From Unio delphinus (Eukaryota > Mollusca > Bivalvia > Unionida > Unionidae): 64,000 bases of DNA. The notes under the pieces are model-generated. The model did no database searches. It was given only the letters and a program-made list of their open reading frames with translations, and was not told where the DNA came from. The stretch lies in contig JAQISU010000181.1 in assembly GCA_029339505.1 (NCBI GenBank), positions 62,001 to 126,000 on the forward strand, in the 5' to 3' direction. The translations under genes were made by a program, and so were the position numbers. How positions within the stretch are numbered: the first letter of the stretch is position 1; every line of letters starts with the position of its first letter. Of this stretch, positions 50,137-61,657 are shown one piece after another.

Positions 50137-51389
50137 TTTAAGAAATACTTCTAAGTAACAAAAACCTGACATTGGGGAAACATACATCAGTAGAGATAAT
50201 TGGATTTCTTACTTTGCCATGTGAATAAAATAGTGGATTTTGACACAGATAAAATGTGACCATCTGTGAAGGGTAAATTGTATGTTTTTTCTACTAATAT
50301 GCTGGCAACAGATGCCATGAGGATATGGTGACTGATGAACGGGACTGTATAAGAAGGGGCCCACTGTATTTAAATTTGTTGTCTTTTTTTTTTGTGTCTA
50401 AGTATAAGAATATATGTGTACTTCAGACAGTATACTACATTCTGTATCTTTTATGTTCCATTTGCATTTCACATGCCTTTCTGCCCTTTTTGTTGCCACA
50501 TGTAAAAAATTGCTAAAAAATATTGGATGAGAATATAACAAGTTCCTCTTTTGCATACTGCATTACTATGATTGGCTTATTTCTTGTATACATTAGTTAA
50601 TATGAGAGACAATCAAAGACTGTACTAATGGAGTTTTCACAGCTAAACATTATATTCATTTCTGATACATCATAATTTTGAAAACATCAGTTATGAAGTA
50701 ATGAACATGTATTTATCTAGTAGATGATGTACTTTTTTCTTAAAGATTGACATTGAAAACCCTACATTTCAAATTTTTAAGATGATGAATATAACAGGTG
50801 ATTGATCCATTCAGGCTGTGATCACAGTTTGAATGCAGATTTGCATGTGTTGTTATCATACAGCATTTCAAATGAAAAGCAATCTGCATTATTTTTGTGG
50901 TAAATACATTTGCTTCAATACTACTAATTATGTTGTATTGGTTATCTTAAACTATAAAATATTTCAGTTATAAAAATTAATATGTTATACACAAACAATA
51001 ATGAATAACGCATACACAAATCATAAGCAAAATTTCCTGTCACAAGCTGCATTGCAGTTGTGCTCATTAATTTTGTTTAGGACAGAAAACACCATTTAAC
51101 CTTGGTACAACTCTTAAAGTTTTTACAGTTTGCTTGAGAAGTTCCAGTGCCATACTTACAGTTTTCGTTAAAAGTACATTTATTTTAACAATGGATTGAG
51201 TTGAAGAATCCTTGTATAGGAAGTTTATTTTTTTATCGTAATATAGTCACTTTTTCCTGTATAAAAGATATTTTAATATTCCATTTCAGAGCACATGACG
51301 CCTATTTCTTCAAGTTTCTTTATTTCTATTTTTGTTTTCTTTTTTTGAGTTTGCACATGTACTTTGTGCACTACATATAAAAACAAAGC
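50137..51389. other. Intron, nothing recognised
   Basis: AT-rich; no repeat or exon identified. Confidence 0.45.
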
Positions 51390-51455
51390 TGGAAACATAT
51401 TCCACCACAAAACTGGAAGCATATTCCTCCACAAAGATGGAGACATATTCCACCA

Positions 51456-51458
<3 letters not shown>

Positions 51459-51517
<59 letters not shown>
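51459..51517. repeat. (TA)n microsatellite next to a short tandem repeat
   Basis: Preceded at 51390-51458 by three imperfect ~24-bp units (ggaaacatattccaccacaaa, ggaagcatattcctccacaaa, ggagacatattccaccact). Confidence 0.92.
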
Positions 51518-51521
<4 letters not shown>

Positions 51522-51962
51522 ACCTGGTGGATACAGGATGATGTGTTGAATTTTATTAAATCACATTCATTTTTATGATGGACTGCTTTGTTAGGTTTTG
51601 TGTCTTATCAAGTTAATTCTTGAAGTGTAACTTAATTTATCAGCAAAAGCATGCATAACTGCCACATCCTGAACAAATATGAATTATTACCCTTTATATT
51701 CACAGAACAAACACTTGATTATTTTAATAAAAAGTAACAAAGAATGTTAGTCTTATTTTATTGATTTGTAGAGTTTGTGTTCTAGAAGATTCCTGTACAC
51801 GTTTTACTCAACTTCGAAGTTGCAGTATATCTAATTAATCTAATTGTCAGTGGATTGGATTATGAAGCTTTTAGCTTTTTCATTGGTGAGCATGTGTATA
51901 GCGTTTTCATTGTTTTAGTACTGTCAGTTTATATTTACAGAAAATGTTGCTGTTATTTTCAG

Positions 51963-51998
51963 TGAAAGAAGAAGATATGGCACACTCAGTAGAAGAAG
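51963..51998 (+). CDS. Mini-exon, acidic linker
   Basis: 36 nt (12 codons) between acceptor gttattttcag and donor gtatac at 51999, phase 1 to phase 1. The peptide is KEEDMAHSVEE after the split codon. It lies 381 nt upstream of the next, longer CARD-like exon and has the linker character of other short exons of this gene. Evidence is splice signals and phase only. Confidence 0.45.
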
Positions 51999-52378
51999 GT
52001 ATACATTTTTTAAAAATTACTTTTATTTGCAAATTATTGTTGTTTACAAATTCTTTTCAAAATCCATTATAACAATGTGCCTACAAGCTTACATCGTGCA
52101 TTCTGATATCCATGACTTCTAAACATATTTGGTTGATGCCAATAAATCATCCAACATGCCAACCATTGCTAAATAGAATCAAGATCTTTTAAAGTTGTCT
52201 CAGATGTCCATTTAATAGAATTTGGCAAATTTTATGGAAAACATGGATGTGTATAGACCTAATCAGGACATGATTCAAATCTTTTGTGGCATGCTAATCA
52301 TGCTAATCATTCAGCCACCATTGCTGCCCAGAATATAATAGCAGAAATATTGAACATTTAATTTTTTAATTTTTAAAG

Positions 52379-52586
52379 AGTTTTCTCGTATGAAGCTAAG
52401 AAGCCATAATAAACATTATATCGTGGAGGAAATGAATCCAGCATCCTTGAACAATTGGATGTTTAACACGCTTCCACTTGATGAAGACACAAGAACTAAA
52501 CTGAGGGATTTAGTTTCAAGGAAGGACATGTCAAGAAGAAAGAAGATGAAAATTCTACTTAACATAGTAGAAAGTCTTGGGAATGG
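52379..52586 (+). CDS. CARD-like domain, 5' half
   Basis: 208 nt, acceptor ttttaaag, phase 1 in and phase 2 out at donor gtatat (52587). The peptide begins EFSRMKLRSHNKHYIVEEM and contains LNNWMFNTLPLDEDTRTKL and a KKMKILLNIVESL segment typical of CARD helices 1-4. The domain is incomplete here; the remaining helices follow in the exon at 56606 across a phase-2 intron, the only non-phase-1 junction found. A LINE and a 2.7-kb TIR transposon occupy this intron. Without splicing the frame stops at 52600. Confidence 0.65.
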
Positions 52587-52984
52587 GTATATATTTAGAT
52601 AAATTAACTTGTTTCTGTTATGTTTTATGAAAGAATGTTATTTTTAAAAGAGACTTTTAACTATGCATCAGAAGTTCTGCGTAATGAATAACAGCTTAGA
52701 AAACATTTAGTCTTAGACTGTAAGTTTAACTTTAGCTACTTAGAACTGAATTTAAAAATATCAACAATAACTTGCTTTGGAAAGACCCCATTTTGAAGCC
52801 ATCTTTAGAAAACTGAATGATCAACAGTTCTAAACTTTTCCATATAAGAGTAAGAAAATGTTGTTTTCACAAGTAACTTTTCTGCACTTGCATTATGATA
52901 GAAAAGTTTATTGATATCACTACATCATTTTAAAGAAGATCCATTTGCATTTTTCTTTTAATCATGCCTTATCTATTTCTAATG

Positions 52985-53123
52985 TTGTACCTAATCTTTA
53001 GAAGCTCTAAGCGCTTTACACCAACTATAATGATATGACTATTCTACAGAACAAATGACAAAAACTAAAATTGGAAAAACATAAAAACATGCTGAAAACA
53101 TATAAGATACAAAACAATATTAG
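52985..53123 (-). mobile_element. L2-like LINE 3' end, left part of interrupted copy
   Basis: Matches the LINE tails at 28790 and 61670 (acctaatctttagaagctct, gctttaca.c...tataatgatatga). It is cut at 53123 by the 2.69-kb transposon and resumes at 55819. Confidence 0.85.
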
Positions 53124-55811
53124 TAGGTATTCCAAGCACTTTTTGGATATCAACAAATACAATGAATAGCACTAAGCTGTTGTTACCATCCTACAGGCCT
53201 ATATATGAAAATAAAATGCTGAAAAATAATGTAAATCGGTCAAATACTTCAAAAGATATGACCTTTCAAATTTTTTTTTGACTTTTGCAACCTTTTGTGA
53301 AAATGCAAATTCCATCAACTTCAGACGAGTAAAAAAAAAGTTGAAGTTATATAACCTAGTCATTAACTGCAAAGCTAGACAGGTTCCTTGTTATTCAAGA
53401 AATGCAAGCAGTACAATCAGACACAAAAAAAATCCCTTTTATAAGGTGCACTCTAAAATGGTAAAATTACAGAGGCCGGCTTTACTGGAAAAGCCAGAAA
53501 TTGCGTGTCTCCATGATTTTGCAACCTTGTTATAACAGGACTATGTAATATAAATGCAAACTAAAGTATGTTCCTGTGAGAAAACCTTTTGAAATCAAAA
53601 GCCCAATTTTTTCTGGGCCAATAAGTATGAAACTTTTGTTTTGTCATAAAATTTGGAGATAATGGCAAAAATTTGAATGTCTGAAAAAATGCAAAAACGA
53701 CAATTTTCAAAAGGTCAAAACCTTTTTATTTATTAACAGATTTTAATAATTCTTGTACCAAAATGCAGGGTATTATATGAAGAATTCATGCAATCTACAA
53801 AGAGTGTCAAGATTAGTGTGCAAATATATTTCAAATCAGAAGCAAAAAATGAAAAAGGCAAAAATGGCAAAAACAACAATTTTCACACATTTACAACTTC
53901 ATCAATTAGTAATTTTTTAAAATCATTTTTACACCAAAATGGAGCATATTATTGCAAAAATTCTAAAAATACAGACATAATTATGATAAAGCATAATTTG
54001 AACTTCAGCTTTTTATTCTTCTGTATTGCTGGTCAATGTGGTCAATATTGTAAACTTTCAAAGTTCTGCCATCGCTTGAAACTGGTTGTACAATAAAGTC
54101 CCAATCAAACACAAAACACAACTTAACCTCAGCTATGTCATCACTGGCTGGCCATTTCAAAAGATCAGTTTTGGTTTTATCTGGCATAAAAACTGTACAA
54201 GTGCCAGATCAGGTTGGTGAGATTCCAACACTTGTCCAATGTAATATTGGTCATTGTAATAGACAGCTACCCATTCTCCTTGGCATCAGAAAGTATCACT
54301 TTCCAATTGCACATCACTGTTGTCTTTTGATTCACAATTTTCAAAGAGCTTGTTAGTACAAGTCACCACTGGTATACTGATTCGTCGTCCCTTTCCTTCG
54401 GCCAAAAAATGCTTTTCTAAAATCTGGTACACATCATCACCTACATATTGGATTTTTTTAAAAAAGTATAAATTAGAACTATGGCTTGTTCCAAATAGCA
54501 TCACAAATTTGTCTGATATGTAAATTGTCAGGTCAGCATCGTTAAATGAGAATTAGTTCATTTCACACGAATGAAATGATTTAATGTTGCTGATCTGAAA
54601 CTTTACTGAGTTGTTACAGACTTTGAAAAATTAGAAATGCAATGTTCATACGTAAAAAGTTGGGACAGGTATGATATTTTTAAGATGAAATGAGTTTATA
54701 GCTAGCTATATTTACAATGTCATTTCATTTTTATTAGACACTTATCCAAAATTTTAAACCTTTTAAACCAAAAAAAAAAACAAGGAAATGAAATTAACAA
54801 TAGCAGCAGTGTTTACAATACAAACAGGTCAAAGGTCACAATTGTATCATGATCCAGTTGAATCTAGTATTTCTAGTATTACTTGCTCAGTCAGACAAGA
54901 AAAAATATGTCGCCAAATTTACCTTAAATACGTAAAATAACATGTCAAGTTTCATTTGCTCCTATTTTTTGCATGTGTATTTCATGTGTAAAAAATTACT
55001 TGGCTGAACAAATCTGACTCTAAGGTTTTTCCTTGAACCATAGAATCGGACCTACAATTATTGTCTTCAAATACTCAAAATACATTTATAAAGACCAAAA
55101 TAAATTTAAAACATTAAAAACGAATCATTTTACTTACAAACCAGTGGTAAATAATCCATGGATGGAATATTAGAAGCCATAATACGTGTTGGATTTACAT
55201 TAACTCATTGGAAAACAGTGATAGGCAAGCCATTGCATATGGCTTATTCCCAGCATCCTTTAAAAAGCATGGTGATTTTGCATGATGTCACGGAAATTAC
55301 CGATGTTCATACAGAAATAAAGTATAATTAACATGCTTTAAAATGATCTCAAATTTTAAATTTAAAACTGAAATTTATGTTAATTTTTTTTTTTTTAAAG
55401 TTTGAAAAGTGTAAAATTCTAGGAAAGAACAAAACTGAGTTACACAGTAAAGACATCAAAATGTAGGTCATTCTCTCTGCTTTTCAATGGTGCTAAATAT
55501 AGTAACATGGGAAATACCACACAGAATCCCAAGCCTTAAAATAAACATGCATGTAAAATTTCACCTTCGGAAAAATGGCCGCTGCACATACTTCAAACAA
55601 ACATATTTTTTTAATATGAAAATAAAATAAAAACACAAAGATTGATGCATAATATGATAGAAGAAAAGTAGTTTTTGTGACAAATGCATATATTTATTGA
55701 TTTTATGAATAGTGATGGCAAAAAATTTATTGTTCAAAATGTGCAAAATTTTGACTTTTGACCTGCTGGCAGCATATTGACCTTGTCAGCTAGGGCGGCT
55801 TGGAATACCTA
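53124..55811 (-). mobile_element. Unclassified DNA transposon, 2688 bp, 14-bp TIRs
   Basis: Perfect 14-bp TIRs TAGGTATTCCAAGC / GCTTGGAATACCTA and 7-bp flanking duplications ATATTAG (53117-53123; 55812-55818). Comparison with other LINE copies shows the pre-insertion sequence, confirming both ends. A minus-strand coding remnant (54504-54005) reads QYVGDDVYQILEKHFLAEGK, then after a stop GEWVAVYYNDQYYIGQVLES, and after a frameshift LLKWPASDDIAEVKLCFVFD and QPVSSDGRTLKV. This small beta-rich C-terminal module (EW.AV.Y....Y.G.V) is met in transposon-derived proteins. No DDE motif found, so the superfamily is unknown. Confidence 0.8.
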
Positions 55812-56560
55812 ATATTAGGTATCTAAGTTTGTCCCTGCAATCGAAAAAGGTGAGTTTTAAGAGCAATCATAAAAGGGACCAATGCGTCTAATTTCAATGG
55901 GCAATTCGTTCCACATTGCTGGGCCCTGGTATGCAAAAGAACGTTGTCCATATGATTTCATTTTCATAGTGTGAACAATGAGTATATGATTGTCAGAAGA
56001 AGAGTGTAAGTATCTTGCTGGTGTATACACATAGGTGAGGCCGGATAGGTATATTGGACTGGAGTTTGTCAGTGAAACATAGCACAGAGAAGAAATTTTG
56101 TGTTTGATTATGTATCAAATTGATAGCCAGTGTATGGTACAGAGCAGTGGTGAGGTGTGTTCTGGTCGAGGTACTATAAAGATAATCTGTGCAGCTGTGT
56201 TTTGAACTTTTTTGAAATTTCTGGAGTAAATATTGTGATGAACCAGAAAGAATTTAGTTACAATAGTCCAGTCTTGAAAGTATTAATGAACACACAAGTG
56301 TTTTAGTGGCATCAATTGAAAGATATTTACGAATAGAACTGATGCATCTCAGCTCAAGATATGCAGCCTTGCATATGTTCATGACATGTTGGTGTGATGT
56401 GAGAGTACTGTCTAGAGTAACACCTAAGTTTCGTACTGACTGTGAGAATTTAATGTTGGTGTTGCTGATATTTATTGTCTGAGGTAAAGGATGTGAATAA
56501 GAAAGTAGTTTTGTTATGATCAGAATAGCCTAAGTTTTATCATCATTCATATATATATAT
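55812..56560 (-). mobile_element. L2-like LINE, right part of interrupted copy
   Basis: Continues the LINE from 53123 (gtgagttttaagagcaatc, ctggtatgcaaaagaacgttgtc, atgttggtgtgatgtgagagt) up to about 56550, ending at an (AT)n near the next CARD-half exon. Same orientation as the LINE at 28770. Confidence 0.85.
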
Positions 56561-56605
56561 ATTGATACTCTTACAGTATTAGTTATTTTTCTGATATTTT
56601 TCTAG

Positions 56606-56801
56606 TTATGAATTGCTTGAAAAATACTGTGAGGAACATGATGCTTTCCTGTACGACAATGTATTTAAAAAACACAGACAAATAATGGTTGTCATGAGGA
56701 GAATCCAGATGGTGCTCAGCAGTATAAATTTTCACATGAAAAAGAAGAGGGGCTGCAAAGACTTTCTAGTACATGGATAGATTTTACTGTAGATCCAAAA
56801 G
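56606..56801 (+). CDS. CARD-like domain 3' half plus linker, 1-nt frame disruption
   Basis: Acceptor ttttctag; the first base completes the phase-2 codon, giving G-YELLEKYCEEHDAFLYDNV, which completes the death-fold begun at 52379. After a run of six A (56667-56672) the frame meets a stop (TAG, 56758-56760), whereas the +1 frame is open to a good donor (gtagga, 56802) and reads QYKFSHEKEEGLQRLSSTW near its end. One extra A would join the two and also make the exit phase 1, as in the other introns. Either an assembly error in a homopolymer or a real frameshift allele. Confidence 0.6.
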
Positions 56802-56954
56802 GTAGGAATTTGACATACTGTGGTATCATTTTTTCTCACCCATGCAATAGAAAATCAGTGTTTTGCTCACCTTGCTTTTCTTGTCTCAAGCTGGCTACCT
56901 CAGATATCTCATCTAAGTCATGGTGTTTAAGTGCTACGAATCACAAACAATTGA

Positions 56955-56982
56955 GAGAGAGAGAGGGAGAGAGAGAGATATT
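56955..56982. repeat. (GA)n tract
   Basis: Purine dinucleotide run preceding the palindromic MITE. Confidence 0.9.
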
Positions 56983-56995
56983 ATTAATCCCGGTA

Positions 56996-57182
56996 CAGTC
57001 GACTCTGGTTAACTGCACACCCTCCGGCCCATCATGAGACTGTGCAGTTAATTAGAGTGTGCAGTTAAGTGAAGTACAGTACAGTACATTGAAACGCATT
57101 GGGGAAAAATGGGACTGGCTTGATTACGTGCAGTTATTCGGAGTATGCAGTTAACCGATGTGCAGTTAAGTGGAGTCGACTG
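56996..57182. mobile_element. Tigger/pogo-type MITE, 187 bp
   Basis: Ends CAGTCGACTC..TTAACTGCACA and its near-exact reverse complement; TA duplication at 56994-56995 and 57183-57184. Internally repeats the TTAACTGCA motif several times (57052-57065, 57130-57165), which may be transposase binding sites. No coding capacity. Confidence 0.9.
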
Positions 57183-57184
57183 TA

Positions 57185-57737
57185 CTTGAAAGCACCTGCC
57201 ATTCAAGTGTGACAGGGTGTAAGGTACAAACTAACCAGGAGTGTATTATATCCATGGTAACAATATGACAGTATCTGCTGACCTATCTGACAGTATCTGC
57301 TGAAGTTAATTCTGTGTATGCTATTGACACCGAAGAACTCATACGACGGCATATAAATGAAAGCCCAGGTGTTGAATAAACACACCTTGTAACAGTCATA
57401 AACTCATTGTTTGAACTTACCAGTAGGATATCAAATAAAAAGGTTAATTTATTACAAAGCAAACTGACCCCGGATGCTGACTTTGGATTCCTTTTATCGT
57501 GGAAATTTCTTTTTGACTATACATATGTATCCAAAGTTGGCTGACATGGGGAAGCCAACTTGATTTCTTTCTATCTGTTTTCACTGGGATTTTGAAAGTA
57601 AATAGAAACAGTGGAACACATTGAAACGATAACTTCTCACATATTTACACAAAAAGTGATTCCTCGCAGTAATTGTCATCGCGTACACAGCATATATAAA
57701 GGACAATAAAATTAAACTATATTATAGATCTCTGCTA
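57185..57737. other. Upstream part of pogo copy B, no feature resolved
   Basis: Probably the 5' untranslated part of the pogo element. A short duplication (ctgacctatctgacagtatctgctga, 57264-57305) is visible. No TIR could be paired with the 3' side. Confidence 0.4.
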
Positions 57738-59110
57738 TTATGGATAAATTTGTAGTGCGATACTCAAGTAGTAAAGAGGCCTTGCTTCATGCATTACAAA
57801 AAAATTGTGATGCCAAAAGCTTCACCTAACAGGCCCGTAGGTTGACCAGAAAAGCATGCTAGGGAGGAGGAGTGTGATGTAAAGAAAATGAACAAGCTGT
57901 AAAAAGACACAAAATTGGAGACCCCAGTCAGGAGAGAGATGATGCCTACGATAATGATGATGTAAGGCATTACAAGCATTTTACATTAAAGCAAAAAGAG
58001 GAAGTTGTAAATTTCTCAAAATTGCATTGAATTCAAGTAACAGCAAGACATTTCAGAATCCCTAAATCAACCATTGCAGATTGGTTAAAAAAAGACTTTT
58101 CTCATCACCTGAATGATTGGAGACATTCAGCAAGGAGTGGGAGACCAGGATCATATGACAATGTGTTAGACAGAAAAATTGCAAAGTGGGTTCTCATCTA
58201 ACGTGCTCTGCAGATCCTTTTTAGTGTGGACATTATATGTGCTTATGCCAATAAATCTGTGTTAAGTGAACATCTAGAAATCGAGTTTCAAGCCAGTAGG
58301 AACTGGGCAACAGGTTTTATAAAACGACACAGCCACATGCTTCGTTCATGAACAATGATGTCCCAGCATCTCACAGAAGATTTGGAGGAGAAAATAAATG
58401 TATTCCATAAATTCCTAAAGGCCAGAAGAGAAGAAGATGATTTTGAAGACAAGATGATAATTAACATGGATGAAACTTATTATATGTACTTTGATCTCAT
58501 TCCCAGATGATCATTCCCAGATGAACTGTTGAAAAGAAAGGTGTTAAAAGTGTGAGTATTCACATGACTGGTGCAGATAAAAAGTATCTAACGTTAGTAT
58601 GTGTAGTTTACACAGCAGATGTATGTGCTGCTGTCAATGATACTATTTTGTGGTGTGAGGGAGCCAAAAGATATTCAGGCACTAAAAGGTAGGATCATAT
58701 GTGTGTAGGAGAAGGGTTCGATTGATGAGGAGGTACTGCTGTTGTGGACTAAAGACATATATCTGAAGTATACAGGACAAGAATGATCACTTTTAGTGAT
58801 GGATTGATTCTGGGCACATATTACAGATGCTGTAAAACAGGCCTTGAGAAGGGGTAACAATTTGCCTGCAGTTATTCTGGGAGGACGTACCTCCAAGCTA
58901 CAGCCACTAGATGTCAGTGTAAATAAACTGGTCAAGTCCAACATGAGGAAAAACTGGACAAATTTTATTCATGAAGCAGCAGAGGGCCTTTCCAAGGAAA
59001 ATGACAAGACATCTCATATTAAGGATGCAGATAAACAAACAGTTGTGAATTGGATTGTGAAATTAGTAGAATTGCTTCAAGACAAGCCAGATCTGATTTG
59101 AAAATCTTTT
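57738..59110 (+). pseudogene. pogo-type transposase (copy B, with N-terminus)
   Basis: Starts at ATG 57738 (MDKFVVRYSSSKEALLHAL). A DNA-binding helix-turn-helix follows near 57985 (TLKQKEEVVNF then ARHFRIPKSTIADWLKKDF), then IINMDET (first catalytic Asp, about 58460) and the C-terminal ILGGRTSKLQPLDVSVNK block at 58844-59101. Many stops and frameshifts. It extends about 500 bp further 5' than copy A, so A was truncated at or after duplication. Confidence 0.85.
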
Positions 59111-60188
59111 AAAGTTTGTGGTATTAACAATAAATTGAATGGATGTGAGGACAATATCATAAGAGATAGTTAATGTGATGGCAGCGAGAGTAAAGAGGAT
59201 GAAGTTGATGAATTTGTGCCTGAGAAGGTAGAGTGGGCAGTTAAGAATGTGGACAGATTGAAGGATTTAAATTAAATATATTAGCAGCATTCAAGTTTGT
59301 TCAGCAGTACTTGGATTATGTCAGATATCACTGCTGTGTAAATAAAAGATGTTTGGTTTTGGAATTATTACAGGAATCTCTCTGTCTCTCTCTCTCTCTC
59401 TCTCTGTGAAAATATATTTTTATGTAATTACAGTGATTAGTTTCTACTGTGCTCAAGAATAGTTATTTTTGCCAAAAAATGGTCATGTAAGAAGGACAAA
59501 TGAAAATATAAACCTTTGCAATTTAAAAAAACAACATTGTTGAAGCATAAATTAGAACAGATAAAGTTGAACTCATTTTCATATATATGATTCATTCTTA
59601 CCTTGTTCTTAGCATTGCATCGAGGAAAAAAAGTGTAAACAAACAACACTCACAGCATTTTCTATTTTTAAAGTTTTCCTTAATAAAATTTACGTTTTCA
59701 TTTCTTGACATGTAATTCTCGAATGATTAAGAAGGTGTCCCACAACTTATGACTACATAAAACTGTGACAGTCCTAGTACACAAAAAAATTACTTGTAAA
59801 ATAAATTCATGGTGTCCCAACAAATACAATAAATATGGTACCTTACACCTGTTTGTTCGTATTCTGTTTAGAAGAAATAGATTGAGTTTTCAAATAGGAA
59901 TGTCCTGTGTTACAGGATACTGTAAATACAAAAAGCAGTAATTTATTTAAAACCTGTCTCAAAACATGCTAAAATTATATCAGAATGTGGTGTATTTTTT
60001 TTAATATAGAGATTATAATAACAACCCACCATGCCTATGGAATATGCAAATACTTAAAATACATGATACCTGACTACAGTAGGGAATACATGTATAGAGC
60101 TCATACTCTTTACTACCACATGAATTAGACTGAAACAATGCATATGTTACTACCATTGAAGCCTAATAACATAAGATATATATTTCAG

Positions 60189-60512
60189 GGTCTGCACCTA
60201 CATGGAATTTTAAGCTTGAAAACATCAGGAAGGCATGGTGGTCTATTGAGGGAGTACTTTTAGAAGAGCTTTCTCCAAGACATATTCTAGACGTCTTCAC
60301 TGAAGAGCGCCTTTTATCTCCTGATCAATGCCAGGACCTACGTAAAAAGAAAAGAAGAGAAATGTCAAAAGAACTGCTGCAAATAGTAAAGGATGATCTC
60401 CCAGATGCTTTTTTTATTCTGCTAAAAGCATTAAAAGAGGATGGTGAAGATGAATTAATCCACTTGTTGACTGATATCATAGATGAGAAAAAATATGTTG
60501 AAGAATTCACAG
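60189..60512 (+). CDS. CARD exon (copy B)
   Basis: 324 nt (108 codons), phase 1 to phase 1, acceptor atatttcag and donor gtatgt at 60513, as in the copy at 27415. All substitutions seen keep the reading frame (for example A to T, K to E, V to I, N to D, N to K), and helices and basic patch are intact, so it could be functional. It arrived as part of the segmental duplication that also contains the pogo and LINE copies. The next exon of the gene, if any, was not found before the window ends. Confidence 0.75.
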
Positions 60513-61612
60513 GTATGTTAATTTACAAACCTAATTATAATCTGTGTGTAGTTCTACTGGTTGTGTTATGGTCCTGCATTTGTCACTTTGTATGCATCAT
60601 TTGTTTCTAATTATTTATTGCTGCTCCTAAACTACTAAATAAATGCAAAGTAATTAAACTTGGCACAGAGTTTAATTGAAAATAGTGTACATTTAAGATT
60701 GCTGCCATTGCAGCCTTCATGAAAATCTCCTTATTGCTACACCTACTCTATAAATAGCTTTATCAGTATGGGGTTTGCACTAATCCGCCTCTTACGATGT
60801 GAAAGTGGTGTTTATCTGGTGTCTATCATTTAAAATTGTGCTTTAACCAGTCCACTTGAATGAATGATCATGTACATTTTGGTTTTCCATTAACAAATGA
60901 CAAAACTTTGTTATGTTGAGACAAGGATGTCACTTCTGGGACACAGTTAGTTAAATCTGTATGTATGATGTGTGAAACAAGTTAAATTCATATCTTGATA
61001 CATTTGTCTTTTGTTTGCTTAAAGAGATAAGATATAATGTAACTTCATATAATCATTTTCTGTCCATTATTATTGAAACTGTTCTGTAAAAGTATTTAGC
61101 TGATGTTTCTTCTTGTTATGGATATATTTTCTCTTAATGCACCTCGTGATACCAGTCATTGGTTTTTAAGTTCATTTTAAAGTATTGATGGTCAGAAAAA
61201 GCTTATGCTTTAAGAAAATTAATTGGGGTTGTTTAGATGGATTCATATAAAGATACACACATGTAAGTTGAGTCAATAAGTTCTGAATATATTGTTTAAT
61301 AATGACTGTTTGGCAATCATAAACTGATAGTTGGAAAAGGATGGTTTTATTAGCTCCACTAGTCATGGGATGGTCTGTTTATCATCCATCCATTAGCCCA
61401 TGTTTGTTATCAAAGTACTTGGAGCATTGCCTGAAACTCATCTTAGGGTCTAGTTGCAAGTTCTAAATGAAACTTACACATATAATTTGGCCAGCCAGCC
61501 ATATCAGTCCTATTGAAAATCCTGATATCATCCATGCTTTTGAACAGGCAGTAATATTAGCATGATATGCTCACCAACAGACTTCTTATGATGTTTGTTG
61601 CTTCTAACTGAA

Positions 61613-61639
<27 letters not shown>

Positions 61640-61657
<18 letters not shown>

